The notes beneath the pieces were generated by a model. It saw only the letters and a list, made by a program, of their open reading frames with translations. It ran no database searches and was not told the DNA's origin. DNA of 60,000 bases from Liolophura sinensis (taxonomy: Eukaryota > Mollusca > Polyplacophora > Chitonida > Chitonidae): NCBI RefSeq assembly GCF_032854445.1, contig NC_088298.1:8979504-9039503 (forward strand). The letters run 5' to 3'. The position numbers were made by a program, and so were the translations under genes. Shown piece by piece: positions 22,801-30,797 of the stretch. Positions within the stretch are counted from its first letter, which is position 1; each line of letters starts with the position of its first letter.

Positions 22801-23990
22801 TGCATATGCTATGTGTTCAGTACAAACTATTATCAAGGTATAATGAACACAAATTTGCTGGATATATGACATCAAAAGACAAGAAATCATACAACCTTTA
22901 CAAGGAAGAGTCCAAACAAACGTAAAAACATAAACAAACACAGCCATTTTTTTTTCTATTGTGCTTGGTATCTCGACATCTTTAATCTGAATTCTTACGC
23001 GGCCATGGGCATTTATGTATGTATGAAAGTTCTATGTACTACACCTTTGCTAACACCACTGGGTAGAGCTACACAGCCAAAATCATTGCTGTATGTTACA
23101 ACGAAACCAACCTGTAAGTATAATGGTAATGCGACTTGTGACTTTCATAGTATTTGTCCCCTTTTAGAATCTTGCCGAATTGAACTTCTGACCACACAGG
23201 TGATTTTTGACCAACAGGTAACTTTTGGTGGGAACTCTCCACACACAGGAGGCAACATTGTTGACCACGGCCACCATGACGGATAGGTTTGGTTTTAACC
23301 TGGGTGATGATCATTAAGCCTGGCAATCTCTACAAATGAAGGTGAGGCCACCAAAATTGTAGCCCTTATATTTGTGTTGGTCTGTACTTTTGCAGGAGTC
23401 GCAAGAAAAGTGTCTGAGGTGGGAGTTGGCAGAACTCTGGCACTACTCCAAGAAAATCAAATACAACGTTGTGTAGCCCTACCACAAACTGTTAGCGAAG
23501 GTGTAGAGGTACATGGAGCTACAGGTATATGCATGCTTGGGTTTTATGTTGTACTTATCAGTATATCAGTCATATATGACGAAAACCAGTCATTTACTGT
23601 GTCTTGTGGCAGGGCGAGTCCGTGTCGCCAAAGAGCTGCCCCCACTGACGTATCATGCCGAATTAAAACACCAGACATGGCACCCCACCCCGTCAGATTA
23701 CATTGACACGAACCCCACCCAGTCACATTTGATTATACAGACACCAGGCCAACCAGTCCTTATTCCTTTCTCTAAACTTTAAGTGCTGAGCGCTAGGTGA
23801 GGCAGCGACAAGTACAAAGTCTCTGGTGTGACGCCACTGGGGTTTTATCCCAGGTTTTCTACTTAAAATTTGTACATGTACATTTGCACTCTCACCATTT
23901 CTCAGCGCATTCGTCCCGGACGGTTTTGCTCCAGAAATGATGGCCAATTTGGTTCCCACACTGTCCAACTTGCACGATTACCGAAGACAT
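4742..23990 (-). CDS. Divergent tubulin gene, delta/zeta type (12 exons)
   Basis: The gene extent runs from ATG (23990) to TAA (4742), with exons listed separately. The spliced frame gives about 403 residues, shorter than the roughly 450 of canonical tubulins. Visible hallmarks are VGQCGNQIG (T1 loop) near residue 10, GRGSNWALG near 75, SGGTGSG (GTP-phosphate loop T4) near 122-128, a QNYNSAFTLSWLQ T6 segment near 163, FEDLNSAIAGSL (H7/H8) near 205, WNPFPVDVW near 320, and HKAQRMFREKAYLHWYHRYG near 358 in the C-terminal helices. Delta and zeta tubulins belong to basal bodies and cilia; zeta occurs in many animals with oriented multiciliated cells. The zeta assignment rests on overall resemblance only; delta is the alternative. 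Tubulin membership is secure. All joins keep phase, with uncertainty only at exon 8/9. About 20 residues usual between T1 and the RAV region are absent, so a small exon may be missing between exons 1 and 2. Confidence 0.88.
4985..5262 (-). mobile_element. SINE, near full length, tubulin intron 11
   Basis: A reverse-oriented copy running from the TTTATTTATTTA tail complement, through the 'cattatgg..ggaggaaacc' core, to a tRNA-like head ending 'ccttggccaccgaggact'. It lies in the sense orientation of the tubulin gene. Confidence 0.85.
5315..5480 (+). repeat. Dispersed repeat ('gacatttatttgcct' family)
   Basis: Recurring text 'aataatacttt-tgacatttatttgcct' followed by 'aaattttaggtcattta' also appears near 13561-13760, 18440-18670 and 54890-55390, and inverted near 14080-14190. 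No coding potential or clear termini were seen. Confidence 0.6.
5793..5953 (-). CDS. Tubulin exon 11
   Basis: The acceptor is gttttctcag and the donor is AGTGAG|GTGAGG, phases 1 to 0, 161 nt. It reads AKDFPPGPRGSSSVTIAANS, then GCIMEFLDTVSHKAQRMFRE, then KAYLHWYHRYGSSE. This is the S10 strand and helix H11; the KAYLHWY core is close to the delta/zeta H11 pattern. Confidence 0.93.
6170..6270 (-). mobile_element. SINE fragment
   Basis: A short diverged 3' part in tubulin intron 10 ('gttttacgccacactcaacgatatggcggccagcattatgg'). Confidence 0.65.
7209..7358 (-). CDS. Tubulin exon 10
   Basis: Entry is phase 1 after atcttaacag and exit is phase 1 at GGACAG|GTATGAG, 150 nt. It reads DQVRTLSTLLVARGDATSTF, then FRNLKTTEEKIKSAYNVVNW, then NPFPVDVWT. 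The L-x-A-R-G-D strand and W-x-P motif are the tubulin S8/S9 region. Confidence 0.92.
7481..7535 (-). mobile_element. SINE tail fragment
   Basis: Only the 3' 50 bp (TTTATTTATTTGATTAGTGTTTTACG..caagaatatttc) is present, in tubulin intron 9. Confidence 0.7.
8321..8372 (-). CDS. Tubulin exon 9 (short, 5' end uncertain)
   Basis: It reads SLQPALSPPQSDFIPCD and splices at TGATT|GTAAGT in phase 1. The acceptor could be ggcttcag (8372) or cactacag (8363); both are phase 0. It bridges exon 8 and the ARGD-containing exon 10 with about the number of residues expected from other tubulins. Support is length, phase and the good donor; sequence similarity is weak. Confidence 0.6.
8818..9015 (-). mobile_element. 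SINE, partial
   Basis: Core and B-box side are present ('gctggacttgaactcacagcgacc'). The A-box end is lost. Tubulin intron 8, sense orientation. Confidence 0.85.
9069..9272 (+). mobile_element. MITE, Tc1/mariner-like
   Basis: The left end is TGTAATTCTTCAACC and the right end is the imperfect inverse (aaaaaagttgacgaattagggta). Internal landmarks 'ttgtctccaaaatcaaattt' and 'gttgctctttcatatgc' are shared with the family. It sits next to a SINE in tubulin intron 8. Confidence 0.7.
9590..9875 (-). mobile_element. SINE, near full length
   Basis: The tail complement, core, B-box segment and head end ('ccccctcggccaccgg') are present. A G-rich insertion (gtggaggggtaggggtgggg) lies at the centre. Tubulin intron 8. 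Confidence 0.85.
10283..10382 (-). CDS. Tubulin exon 8 (3' end uncertain)
   Basis: The acceptor is ctgtggttacag and entry is phase 2. It reads GYSLGMEPWEMVRSLCPMPS then LKFMNLSHAS, equivalent to the N-L-V-P-x-P-x-x-x-F stretch after H8. Three donors are possible: 10287 (AGGAG|GTTGGT, phase 2), 10283 (TTG|GTGCAT, phase 0) and 10277 (CAT|GTATGG, phase 0). None is a strong match; 10283 is shown as the compromise. Confidence 0.75.
10599..10817 (+). mobile_element. MITE, Tc1/mariner-like
   Basis: Ends 'cgaattcttcagc' and 'aaaaaaggttgaggaattagggta'; shares 'tttttgtgaagccctgaaactggcc' with other copies. Tubulin intron 7. Confidence 0.7.
11310..11455 (-). mobile_element. SINE, partial
   Basis: Tail and core are present; a few bases are missing from the conserved 'tttacgccgtac' segment. 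Tubulin intron 7. Confidence 0.8.
11600..13100. other. Intronic stretch, no recognisable feature
   Basis: Part of tubulin intron 7. No repeat family that I recognise and no credible exon in either direction. An open frame on the plus strand at 11646-11849 has no domain character. Confidence 0.5.
13118..13273 (-). CDS. Tubulin exon 7
   Basis: The acceptor is gtgttatcacag and the donor is TCTAG|GTAAGTG, phases 2 to 2, 156 nt. It reads YADGIILLRNDDMLQKVKKR, then SEQESAGFEDLNSAIAGSLC, then GVVLPTDTLKS. It matches tubulin H6, H7 and T7/H8; the L-N-x-x-I-A order is typical. Confidence 0.92.
13344..13533 (+). mobile_element. MITE, Tc1/mariner-like
   Basis: TACTGTAATTCTTCAACC at the left; 'gggtggaggagttaccgta' as the degraded inverse at the right; TA on both sides. 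It lies 70 bp from tubulin exon 7 in intron 6. Confidence 0.7.
13561..13760 (+). repeat. Dispersed repeat ('gacatttatttgcct' family)
   Basis: Shares 'gctgctcatgtttccagattctgacgg', 'tattttagaaaggtgttcttagg' and 'tatgacatttatttgcct' with the copy near 54.9-55.4 kb. Confidence 0.6.
14208..14567 (+). mobile_element. Second SINE family, tRNA-derived head
   Basis: The head 'gttggtagagcgtccgcttc' and 'ggtagatccaggatcaatcc' match tRNA A- and B-box spacing and the usual tRNA half order. The body ends 'gttaaaccccaagcactcac' with an ACTC tandem tail. A second copy, inverted, is at 35825-36125. The anticodon arm is not functional tRNA-like, so this is a SINE, not a tRNA gene. Confidence 0.8.
14700..16340. 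other. Intronic stretch, tubulin intron 6
   Basis: Mostly unique AT-rich sequence with a MITE end near 14926-14960. Overlapping open frames at 15706-16105 on both strands have no domain similarity that I can see and no consistent exon boundaries. Confidence 0.5.
16348..16489 (-). CDS. Tubulin exon 6
   Basis: The acceptor is gttttatcag and the donor is CAGAG|GTAAGAATG, phases 1 to 2, 142 nt. It reads LGSRLCEEIRDAYPMQYLLS, then CAVAPCTSGESPLQNYNSAF, then TLSWLQ. The E-x-P-L-Q-x-Y-N segment is the T5/T6 region, where an Asn contacts the guanine base. Confidence 0.92.
16870..17138 (+). mobile_element. SINE, near full length, antisense to tubulin
   Basis: The head 'tccttggctgagatggttagcgtg' (A-box), B-box region 'gtgagtagagtccag', core and (AAATA)n tail are all present. 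This is the only SINE in the tubulin introns oriented against the gene. Confidence 0.85.
17684..17742 (-). CDS. Tubulin exon 5 (SGGTGSG signature)
   Basis: A 59-nt exon between tttattccag and TTCAG|GTCTGA, phases 2 to 1. It reads CAHFSGTMIFHSLSGGTGS and carries the diagnostic tubulin signature GGTGSG, which binds the GTP phosphates. Exon 6 completes the final Gly. Confidence 0.92.
17895..18112 (-). mobile_element. Third SINE-like family, inverted copy
   Basis: Reverse orientation of the family seen at 23596-23870 and 33362-33612. Shared pieces include 'ggcactcaacacc', 'catgactggtcagtctggtgtcag' and 'ggggtgtcatgcctggtgtc'. Confidence 0.55.
18274..18352 (-). CDS. Tubulin exon 4
   Basis: A 79-nt exon after a strong acceptor (tttctttttctccacag). 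It reads GYHGLPSKGDNHVLEDSMEA then LRKEIER. This corresponds to tubulin helix H3, where canonical members have a run ending in RKE. The donor is GAAAG|GTTTGT, phase 2. Confidence 0.88.
18440..18670 (+). repeat. Dispersed repeat ('gacatttatttgcct' family)
   Basis: Contains 'gattctgagagatctattgattttacaaag' and 'aaaaataatattttgtgacattcatttgcc', aligned in order with the 13.6 and 55 kb copies. Tubulin intron 3. Confidence 0.55.
19046..19098 (-). CDS. Tubulin exon 3
   Basis: A 53-nt exon between ttttcag and CACTAG|GTAATAG, entering in phase 2 and leaving in phase 1. It reads DANVVCGKRGRGSNWALG. The N-N/S-W-A-x-G motif is the tubulin T3 nucleotide loop region. Confidence 0.88.
19135..19252 (-). 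mobile_element. SINE fragment
   Basis: Tail and core only, 37 bp upstream of tubulin exon 3 in the direction of transcription (intron 2). Confidence 0.75.
19731..19932 (-). mobile_element. SINE, partial
   Basis: Well-preserved tail, core ('acgccgtactcaagaatatt') and B-box segment. Tubulin intron 2, sense orientation. Confidence 0.88.
20251..20283 (+). repeat. Poly-C tract
   Basis: An almost pure C run with a few A interruptions, G-quadruplex-capable on the minus strand (the transcribed RNA sense of tubulin intron 2). Confidence 0.85.
21331..21862 (-). repeat. 66-bp minisatellite spanning tubulin exon 2 donor
   Basis: Eight head-to-tail copies of a 66-bp unit. On the minus strand each unit reads AAAATTCAGAGGGGCTGTAA, then AGTCAG|GTGGGGTTTAACA, then 'tggagtttctgacacacaaatgtgtac'. 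The unit at the exon-proximal end is the real 3' end of exon 2. Copies 2, 3, 6, 7 and 8 keep a CAG|GTGGGG-type donor, copy 4 has CAG|GTGGAG, copy 5 has CAA|GTGGGG, and copy 1 has lost the GT. The array was evidently built from the exon-intron junction. Confidence 0.92.
21838..21933 (-). CDS. Tubulin exon 2
   Basis: The acceptor is atgtttcag|TAATGTG and entry is phase 2. The exon reads NVYKSQDGYLRAVCIDSEPK then VVGKIQRGCKV; the R-A-V-x-x-D-x-E-P-K core is the tubulin S2/H2 region. The donor is GTCAG|GTGGGG, phase 2, joining exon 3 as an Arg codon. The last 26 coding bases and the donor are reiterated in the adjacent 66-bp tandem array, so an alternative donor in another array copy cannot be excluded. 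Confidence 0.85.
23396..23524 (+). CDS. Possible exon of an unknown plus-strand gene
   Basis: A 129-nt segment lies between a good acceptor (ggtctgtacttttgcag) and a donor (GCTACAG|GTATAT), phase 1-1. It reads GVARKVSEVGVGRTLALLQE, then NQIQRCVALPQTVSEGVEVH, then GATG. The codon pattern looks protein-like, but I recognise no family. It sits inside tubulin intron 1 on the opposite strand. It could be an exon of an overlapping or nested gene, a captured fragment, or chance. Confidence 0.3.
23596..23870 (+). mobile_element. Third SINE-like family
   Basis: Starts near 'tgtcttgtggcagggcgagtc', runs through 'caccagacatggcaccccac' and 'caccaggccaaccagtc', and ends with a B-box-like 'ggggttttatcccagg'. 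A better copy lies at 33362-33612. Confidence 0.65.
23896..23990 (-). CDS. Tubulin exon 1 (start codon)
   Basis: The exon begins with ATG and reads MSSVIVQVGQCGNQIG, the universal tubulin N-terminus with the nucleotide-binding Q and N residues. It then reads HHFWSKTVRDECAEK. The donor is AAATG|GTGAGAG, leaving phase 2 (two bases of a Cys codon). The bases before the ATG (aagcacag) could be an acceptor for a 5' UTR exon. Confidence 0.9.
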
Positions 23991-23999
23991 ACTGTGCTT

Positions 24000-24715
24000 G
24001 TTACTTCATGTTTACTATATTGGCACAAGTGTAGAGGATACGACGGGTTATTGTTCAGAAGATACAGAAGAGACACTCAAGCGTCGTTAACAACCACATG
24101 TTCATGGAAGCAGCCATTTTGAAAGTGCCCGGATGTATCACGTGTGCAATGTATGGCAGGGGAGAAGGGATACCAAAGCAATAAACCTTTATCTACGACA
24201 TAAAATGACTCTAAATAGCAAAATGACACATTTCCTTTCAAAATTGCAAAACTCACATGCCATGGGATCGTCTTATTATGGAGAAAATGGAAAGGGGAAG
24301 TAATTTTCGTATTTTTGTACATGGTTTATAATAATAATCATAATAATAATAATAAACGAATGGAGGTTATAGTTATCAATCGAGTTAAAGGCTTTGTTAT
24401 TGCATTCAAATGTTTTGAACATATTCCTGAAAAAACATTCCAAAACGACGAAATTTTCACCCGTACACGTGCTTATCATGCCTGCCCGAAACAGTCCGGT
24501 GTATATGGCAAAGTTCTTGGATATAAATACAAATATAGCTTTAGGCCGTCACAGGTGTAAGTCTTGGCAAGATGCCACCAGATACATGACCACGTGCTAT
24601 ATGTGGTTATTGTCTGTCCGTTGCTTTCTAAGCTGAAGAATTAACACATGTATTAGAACTGTTCTTTACAGAAGGAATAAATAAAGAAGGAGTAGCCAAA
24701 CACGAATACGAATAA
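24000..24715. other. Upstream region of tubulin gene, no clear promoter
   Basis: This would hold the promoter or 5' UTR of the minus-strand tubulin. No CpG-rich patch and no convincing TATA element at a usual distance can be named. An ATAATA-rich microsatellite lies near 24327-24356. Confidence 0.4.
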
Positions 24716-24717
24716 AG

Positions 24718-27307
24718 AAGAGTCACTGAGTATTTCTTCCGAGGCACTGTACATTCCTGGTAAGGAAGCAGAAGTCATTGATCGCATATTTTATTCCAAA
24801 TACAGTATCGCTATTAAGTATGGACTGCGGGTATTTCATCCCAGGCAGTATACATCACTGTTGAAGAAGCAAGAGTCATACTTCAACATTGGTACTGTGT
24901 ATCAATGTTAAGTACGGAGTAGTCTCTGAATATTTCATCCTGTGTACTATACATCACCTGTTAAAGAAGCAAAAGTCATACTTCAACATTGGTACTGTGT
25001 ATCAATGGTAAGTAAGAAGCGGTCTCTGGATAGTTCATCTTAGGCACTATACATCACTGTTAAAGAAGCAAGAGTCATACTTCAACCTTGGTTCTGTGTA
25101 TCAATGGTAAGTAAGAAGTGGTCTCCGGATATTTCATCCTAGGCACTATACGCCACTGTTAAACAAGCAAGAGTCATACTTCAACCTTGGTACTGTGTAT
25201 CAATGGTAAGTAAGAAGTGGTCTCTGAATATTTCATCCTCGGCACTATACACCACTGTTAAAGAAGCAAGAGTCATACTTCAACATTGGTAGTGTGTATC
25301 AATGGTAAGTAAGAAGGGGTCTCTGAATATTTCATCCTAGGCACTATACACCACTGTTAAAGAAGCAAGAGTCATACTTCAAAATTGGTACTGTGTATCA
25401 ATGGTAAGTAAGAAGTGGTCTCTGAATATTTCATCCTAGGCACTATACGCCACTGTTAAAGAAGCAAGAGTCATACTTCAACATTGGTACTGTGTATCAA
25501 TGGCAAGTAAGAAGTGGTCTCTGAATATTTCATCCTCGGCACTATACACCACCGTTAAAGAAGCAAGAGTCATACTTCAACATTGGTACTGTGTACCAAT
25601 GGTAAGTAAAGAGTTCATCCTCGGCACTATACACCACTGTTAAAGAAGCAAGAGTCATACTTCAACATTGGTACTGTGTATCAATGGTAAATAAGAAGTG
25701 GTCTCTGAATATTGGATCTTAGGCACTATAAATCACTGTTAAAGAAGCAAGAGTCATACTTCAACCTTGGTACTGTGTATCAATGGTAAGTAAGAAGTGG
25801 TCTCCGGATATTTCATCCTAGGCACTATACACCACTGTTAAAGAAGCAAGAGTCATACTTCAACCTTGGTACTGTGTATCAATGGTAAGTAAGGAGTAGT
25901 CTCTGAATATTTCATCCTAGGCACTATACGCCACTGTTAAAGAAGCAAGAGTCATACTTCAACCTTGGCACTGTGTATCAATGGTAAGTAAGAAGTGGTC
26001 TCTGAATATTTCATTCTCGGGACTATACACCACTGTTAAAGAAGCAAGAGTCATACTTCAACATTGGTACTGTGTATCAATGGTAAGTAAGAAGTGGTCT
26101 CTGAATATTTCATCCTAGGCACTATACGCCACTGTTAAACAAGCAAGAGTCATACTTCAACCTTGGTACTGTGTATCAATGGTAAGTAAGAAGTGGTCTC
26201 TGAATATTTCATCCTCGGCACTATACACCACTGTTAAAGAAGCAAGAGTCATACTTCAACATTGGTAGTGTGTATCAATGGTAAGTAAGAAGGGGTCTCT
26301 GAATATTTCATCCTAGGCACTATACACCACTGTTAAAGAAGCAAGAGTCATACTTCAAAATTGGTACTGTGTATCAATGGTAAGTAAGAAGTGGTCTCTG
26401 AATATTTCATCCTAGGCACTATACGCCACTGTTAAAGAAGCAAGAGTCATACTTCAACATTGGTACTGTGTATCAATGGCAAGTAAGAAGTGGTCTCTGA
26501 ATATTTCATCCTCGGCACTATACACCACCGTTAAAGAAGCAAGAGTCATACTTCAACATTGGTACTGTGTACCAATGGTAAGTAAAGAGTTCATCCTCGG
26601 CACTATACACCACTGTTAAAGAAGCAAGAGTCATACTTCAACATTGGTACTGTGTATCAATGGTAAATAAGAAGTGGTCTCTGAATATTGGATCTTAGGC
26701 ACTATAAATCACTGTTAAAGAAGCAAGAGTCATACTTCAACCTTGGTACTGTGTATCAATGGTAAGTAAGAAGTGGTCTCCGGATATTTCATCCTAGGCA
26801 CTATACACCACTGTTAAAGAAGCAAGAGTCATACTTCAACCTTGGTACTGTGTATCAATGGTAAGTAAGGAGTAGTCTCTGAATATTTCATCCTAGGCAC
26901 TATACGCCACTGTTAAAGAAGCAAGAGTCATACTTCAACCTTGGCACTGTGTATCAATGGTAAGTAAGAAGTGGTCTCTGAATATTTCATTCTCGGGACT
27001 ATACACCACTGTTAAAGAAGCAAGAGTCATACTTCAACATTGGTACTGTGTATCAATGGTAAGTAAGAAGTGGTCTCTGAATATTTCATCCTAGGCACTA
27101 TACGCCACTGTTAAAGAAGCAAGAGTCATACTTCAACCTTGGTACTGTGTATCAATGGTAAGTAAGAAGTGGTCTCTGAATATTTCATCCTAGGCACTAT
27201 ACACCACTGTTAAAGAAGCAAGAGTCATACTTCAACATTGGTACTGTGTATCAATGGTAAGTAAGAAGTGGTCCCCGGATATTTCATCCTGGGCACTAAC
27301 CATCACA
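24718..27307 (+). repeat. 99-bp satellite array with 976-bp higher-order repeat
   Basis: About 25 copies of a 99-bp monomer containing 'caatggtaagtaagaagtgg', 'ctgaatatttcatccta', 'ctatacaccactgttaaa' and 'gcaagagtcatacttcaac'. Ten consecutive monomers, one shortened by 14 bp, form a 976-bp block present twice with near identity (25161-26136 and 26137-27112; markers 'aaacaagcaa' and 'aagaaggggt' recur exactly 976 bp apart). The first monomers (24718-25000) are the most diverged. No open frame runs through it. Confidence 0.93.
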
Positions 27308-27309
27308 CT

Positions 27310-29160
27310 TGATAAAATAATTCCTCCGCCACTATTTTTACACATGTGTATGTATGTCCGCCAAAGTGTGATCTTCTTGATATCCGTGTCAGTGTAATCT
27401 CTCCCAACTATATCAATGACATGGTAAATATCACACTGTAATGTACTGTACTTCACCTGAATTTTGATATGTATATATTCTCATCTAGACGCAAATAAAC
27501 GCTTTACAATTATATTTTTGATGCCAAGACTTACTTTTTCTGAAAAAAAAAAATATCCAACCTTCATAAATAACTTTATACCGACCCAATATTGTGGATA
27601 AATCAATCAGAACCAATTAAAATGTGTCACTTGAAAAAATGATAAATTTTAGGGTAATTATAGAATACTGTTTTGTACTAGAGTTTGTGTAGCTTGCAGT
27701 GCAAACTGGAAAAGACGCTGAAATGAGTATATCTAGATCTATGGCGTGACTGTCTCCATACTTTCGGTAATTTTATTTCAAACCATCTGTAAAACACGGT
27801 GGCTTATTTGTGCCATGCAGTTAATCGGTTAACACAGGAAACAACTTTTTAGTGAAGAACATTCTTGTTCAAGATCGTAGTCATTTTTTTCACGCAGAAA
27901 GTCACTTTTTTACATAGGAAATCACTACTTACGAGGATATTATTTTTTTGATAAAAAAAATATTTCAACTGCGGTATAAATAATTTTCTCTGAGGTTGGA
28001 ATATTTTCAGCGCGATGGAAATTCACATGACGTTGGAAACCTTTTTTTTTTAATAATACTAAAATCAAATTCACACCGAGAAAACCCTATTCTGGTTGTG
28101 CACTGGGCATTCATTCTTGTCACATTCGTCAATTTTAAATGCACGGAAACCAGAAAATAGAACAAAAATGGATTGGTGTTTTACGCCATACTCAAGAATA
28201 TTTCGCTTATACGGTGGCGGAAAATATTATGGAGGGAAGAAACCCAGCCATCAACTGACTGTGTAAAAATATAATATTAATATGGGTGTTGTTTGAAGAG
28301 CTACTACAGTGTGAAAACCTGAACGTCTTAAAAATGACTGTTAAATGATAAGGATTGAGATAGTCTGAATTCCTTTCCTTAACTGTGAAAAAATAGCAAT
28401 GTGTTTAAACCGTTGTCGCTAGTTTCGGAAGAAGTTTCCTGACGTCATGCAAGAGCACTTGTGTCACCCATCCCTGATGTATAGCAACAAATGACGTCGC
28501 ACTTTCAAAGGCACATGACGTCATTCCAGCATAACTGCCTTACCCCACGTCACATCTACTTGACTCATCGTCACATTAAGGAACATTATCACGTCACATC
28601 AGGAAAATTTCACGGAAACTGCCGAAGATTTTGTTTTGAGGACTTCACTTATACGACTTAAATAGAGTTATTCATCGTAAATCTTTTTGAATCCTGGTGT
28701 TAGCTCTGTTCCCTTTGATATCCTTCGTATGATTTTAATATTTCCTCCCAGCTTCACTTATACGATGGCGGTCAGTTTTATGTATGGATGTAGGAAACTA
28801 GAGTCCTTGTGGTAAACCACCAACTTTTGGCAAGATACCAGCGAATTTTTCACGCGACGTACAGATAAGTACTGTACACCATATATACTGCTGAAGGCAA
28901 GTGGTCCTGAACGAACATCAGACTTTGAAAACAACCCCATGAGACTCAATCACGTTCATTGTACAAGTATAATCGTGGCCCCATCGGTATAGTCAGAGCG
29001 GAGAATCTACAAATTTCATGTCCAGCTCCGGTTTTGAACCCACACCTTCTTGGGTGGTAGCGATTGAAAGACAAGCGTCTCTAAAATCACGACCTGCTCC
29101 TCTAATATAAATCATCTGAAATGAAAGCCAAAACTTCGTATGACCTAGATTTGTTTGGTG
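27310..29160. other. Gene-free stretch with SINE scraps
   Basis: No exon supported. SINE fragments occur at 28170-28250 and near 28750-28840 (minus orientation). Sequence around 28980-29100 has a B-box-like 'ggttttgaacccacacc' and may be a further old tRNA-derived repeat. Confidence 0.5.
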
Positions 29161-29169
29161 CACGTGTAA

Positions 29170-29420
29170 AATTTACTTGATTGGTGTTTTATGCTGTATT
29201 TAAGAATATTTCACTTGTACGACGGCGACAAGCATTATGGCCGGGGGAAACCAAGTAGAGCCCGGGGGAACCCACGACCATCCGCAGGTTGCGGGCATAC
29301 CTTCCCACATACAGCCAGAGAGGGAGCCAGGATGAGCTGGACTTGAACTCACAGCCTCCCCGCTGGTGAGACGCTCCCAGGTCATGATGTCGTGTTGGCA
29401 CGCCAACCACCTCGGACCCG
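29170..29420 (-). mobile_element. SINE, near full length
   Basis: Core 'cattatggccgggggaaacc', B-box segment and head remnant 'cgccaaccacctcggac' are present; the tail is reduced. Confidence 0.8.
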
Positions 29421-29424
29421 TCAG

Positions 29425-30200
29425 AAGTGTTTATAGCTCAACGAACGCTGTCCACCGCAAGGCCTCACAAACACACCATACCGCTGGAAAGCTTTATTGA
29501 TATACTCCGTTGTACGCTTCGCAATCATGCGAACTTGATTAAATGAAGAGGCACAAACAGCAAATGCGAATGAAGATATATACATTTTAATACAAAGAAA
29601 TCTCACCACATTGTACATGTATATTGTGACTAGTCATACCTCCATCCGCATGGTAATCCATACCTTTTAATAAAAAAAATATCAACTTTGCCAAGTACAT
29701 AGTGTAATTTTTTTCTCTGGCTTTATTAACTGTACTTATGCCTAAAAATACATCACAAAATTTGATTCTAAAAATTAAAAACATAATATATCCAATGATA
29801 GGTTTAATATATATAATTTGGCAAATATATTTCTTTGTTCTTAATTACACAAGATGTACATATAAAAATATATATAAATGTATCTGAACTTCATTCCCTT
29901 TCCCATCATTATTACTACATGTATTACATAGTAAAAGTTTCAAAAGCCTTCACAAAGTCGCCCCTTTTGAAAACACACAGTACCTTAACATCACTTGCTG
30001 AGATAAAGGATTTATTCCACAAAACGTGTTTTGTATGCTAATAATCTATTCTACAGGTTCCCCCCCCCAAAAAATGCATGTTTTCAAATGTTTTATTTGA
30101 CTGATGATTTACACCATATGAATGCATATGAAGGCAGTCATGAAGTTTGCAGGTGATTGTGTGATTGAGTTTCTGAATGAATGGATTAATTCCTGGGGTT
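29425..30200. other. Gene-free AT-rich stretch
   Basis: No supported exon. A CAGA-type microsatellite (30205-30229) closes it and marks the 3' side of the retroelement that follows on the minus strand. Confidence 0.45.
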
Positions 30201-30435
30201 TAACGTCAGACAGACAGACAGACAGACAGATATAATATTATTGGCGTTCCATTCGTTGGAATGATTCACGCCAAAGCAATACAACAGCATCGATTACAGT
30301 TCATGGCACAACACACAAAAAGATAGGCAGAGAAAAAAAAACAGTTCATAACAGCAGCATACAAACGCAAATGGACTGAACCAGAAAGTTGCAGAATGGA
30401 ATTCTGACCATGCAAACCAATAATAAAACACACCA

Positions 30436-30642
30436 TCAAAACCTACGGCAACTGAAAACGTAGTTTCCAAGAGCTTGGAACACTTTTTCCACGTTTCTTA
30501 CCGGCTTAAGCACAAATTCCATCCACGATCTACGCACTCCTGCACAAACGAGATCATGGAAAAGTTCAGTTCTTTGGGCTGTAAACCTGATGCATTTATA
30601 AAAAAAATGTTCAACAGTTTCTTTTACAAAGGCTCGAATCAT
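30436..30642 (-). pseudogene. Retrotransposon C-terminal region after RNase H
   Basis: The text ETVEHFFYKCIRFTAQRTEL matches the 'E-x-x-E-H-x-x-x-x-C-x-x-x-x-x-x-R' region that follows RNase H in these elements. It is followed by an AT-rich 3' UTR. Confidence 0.75.
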
Positions 30643-30797
30643 GTAATTTAAACCTGTGGAGATATGAATTTAATGAGATATGGTTTGTTTGTAATCTATA
30701 AAACATAACTCCGGCTCTACGTGATGGGAATGTTTAACAAATGAGAGGAAACTCTGGGGTTGAATTGAAGAAAGAACCCTCCTTTCCCAGAGGTTTC

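Noticed and set aside
24718-27307. Centromeric or protein-coding repeat
   Set aside because: The array is only 2.6 kb, has no continuous frame, and lies between genes; a local satellite is the simpler reading.
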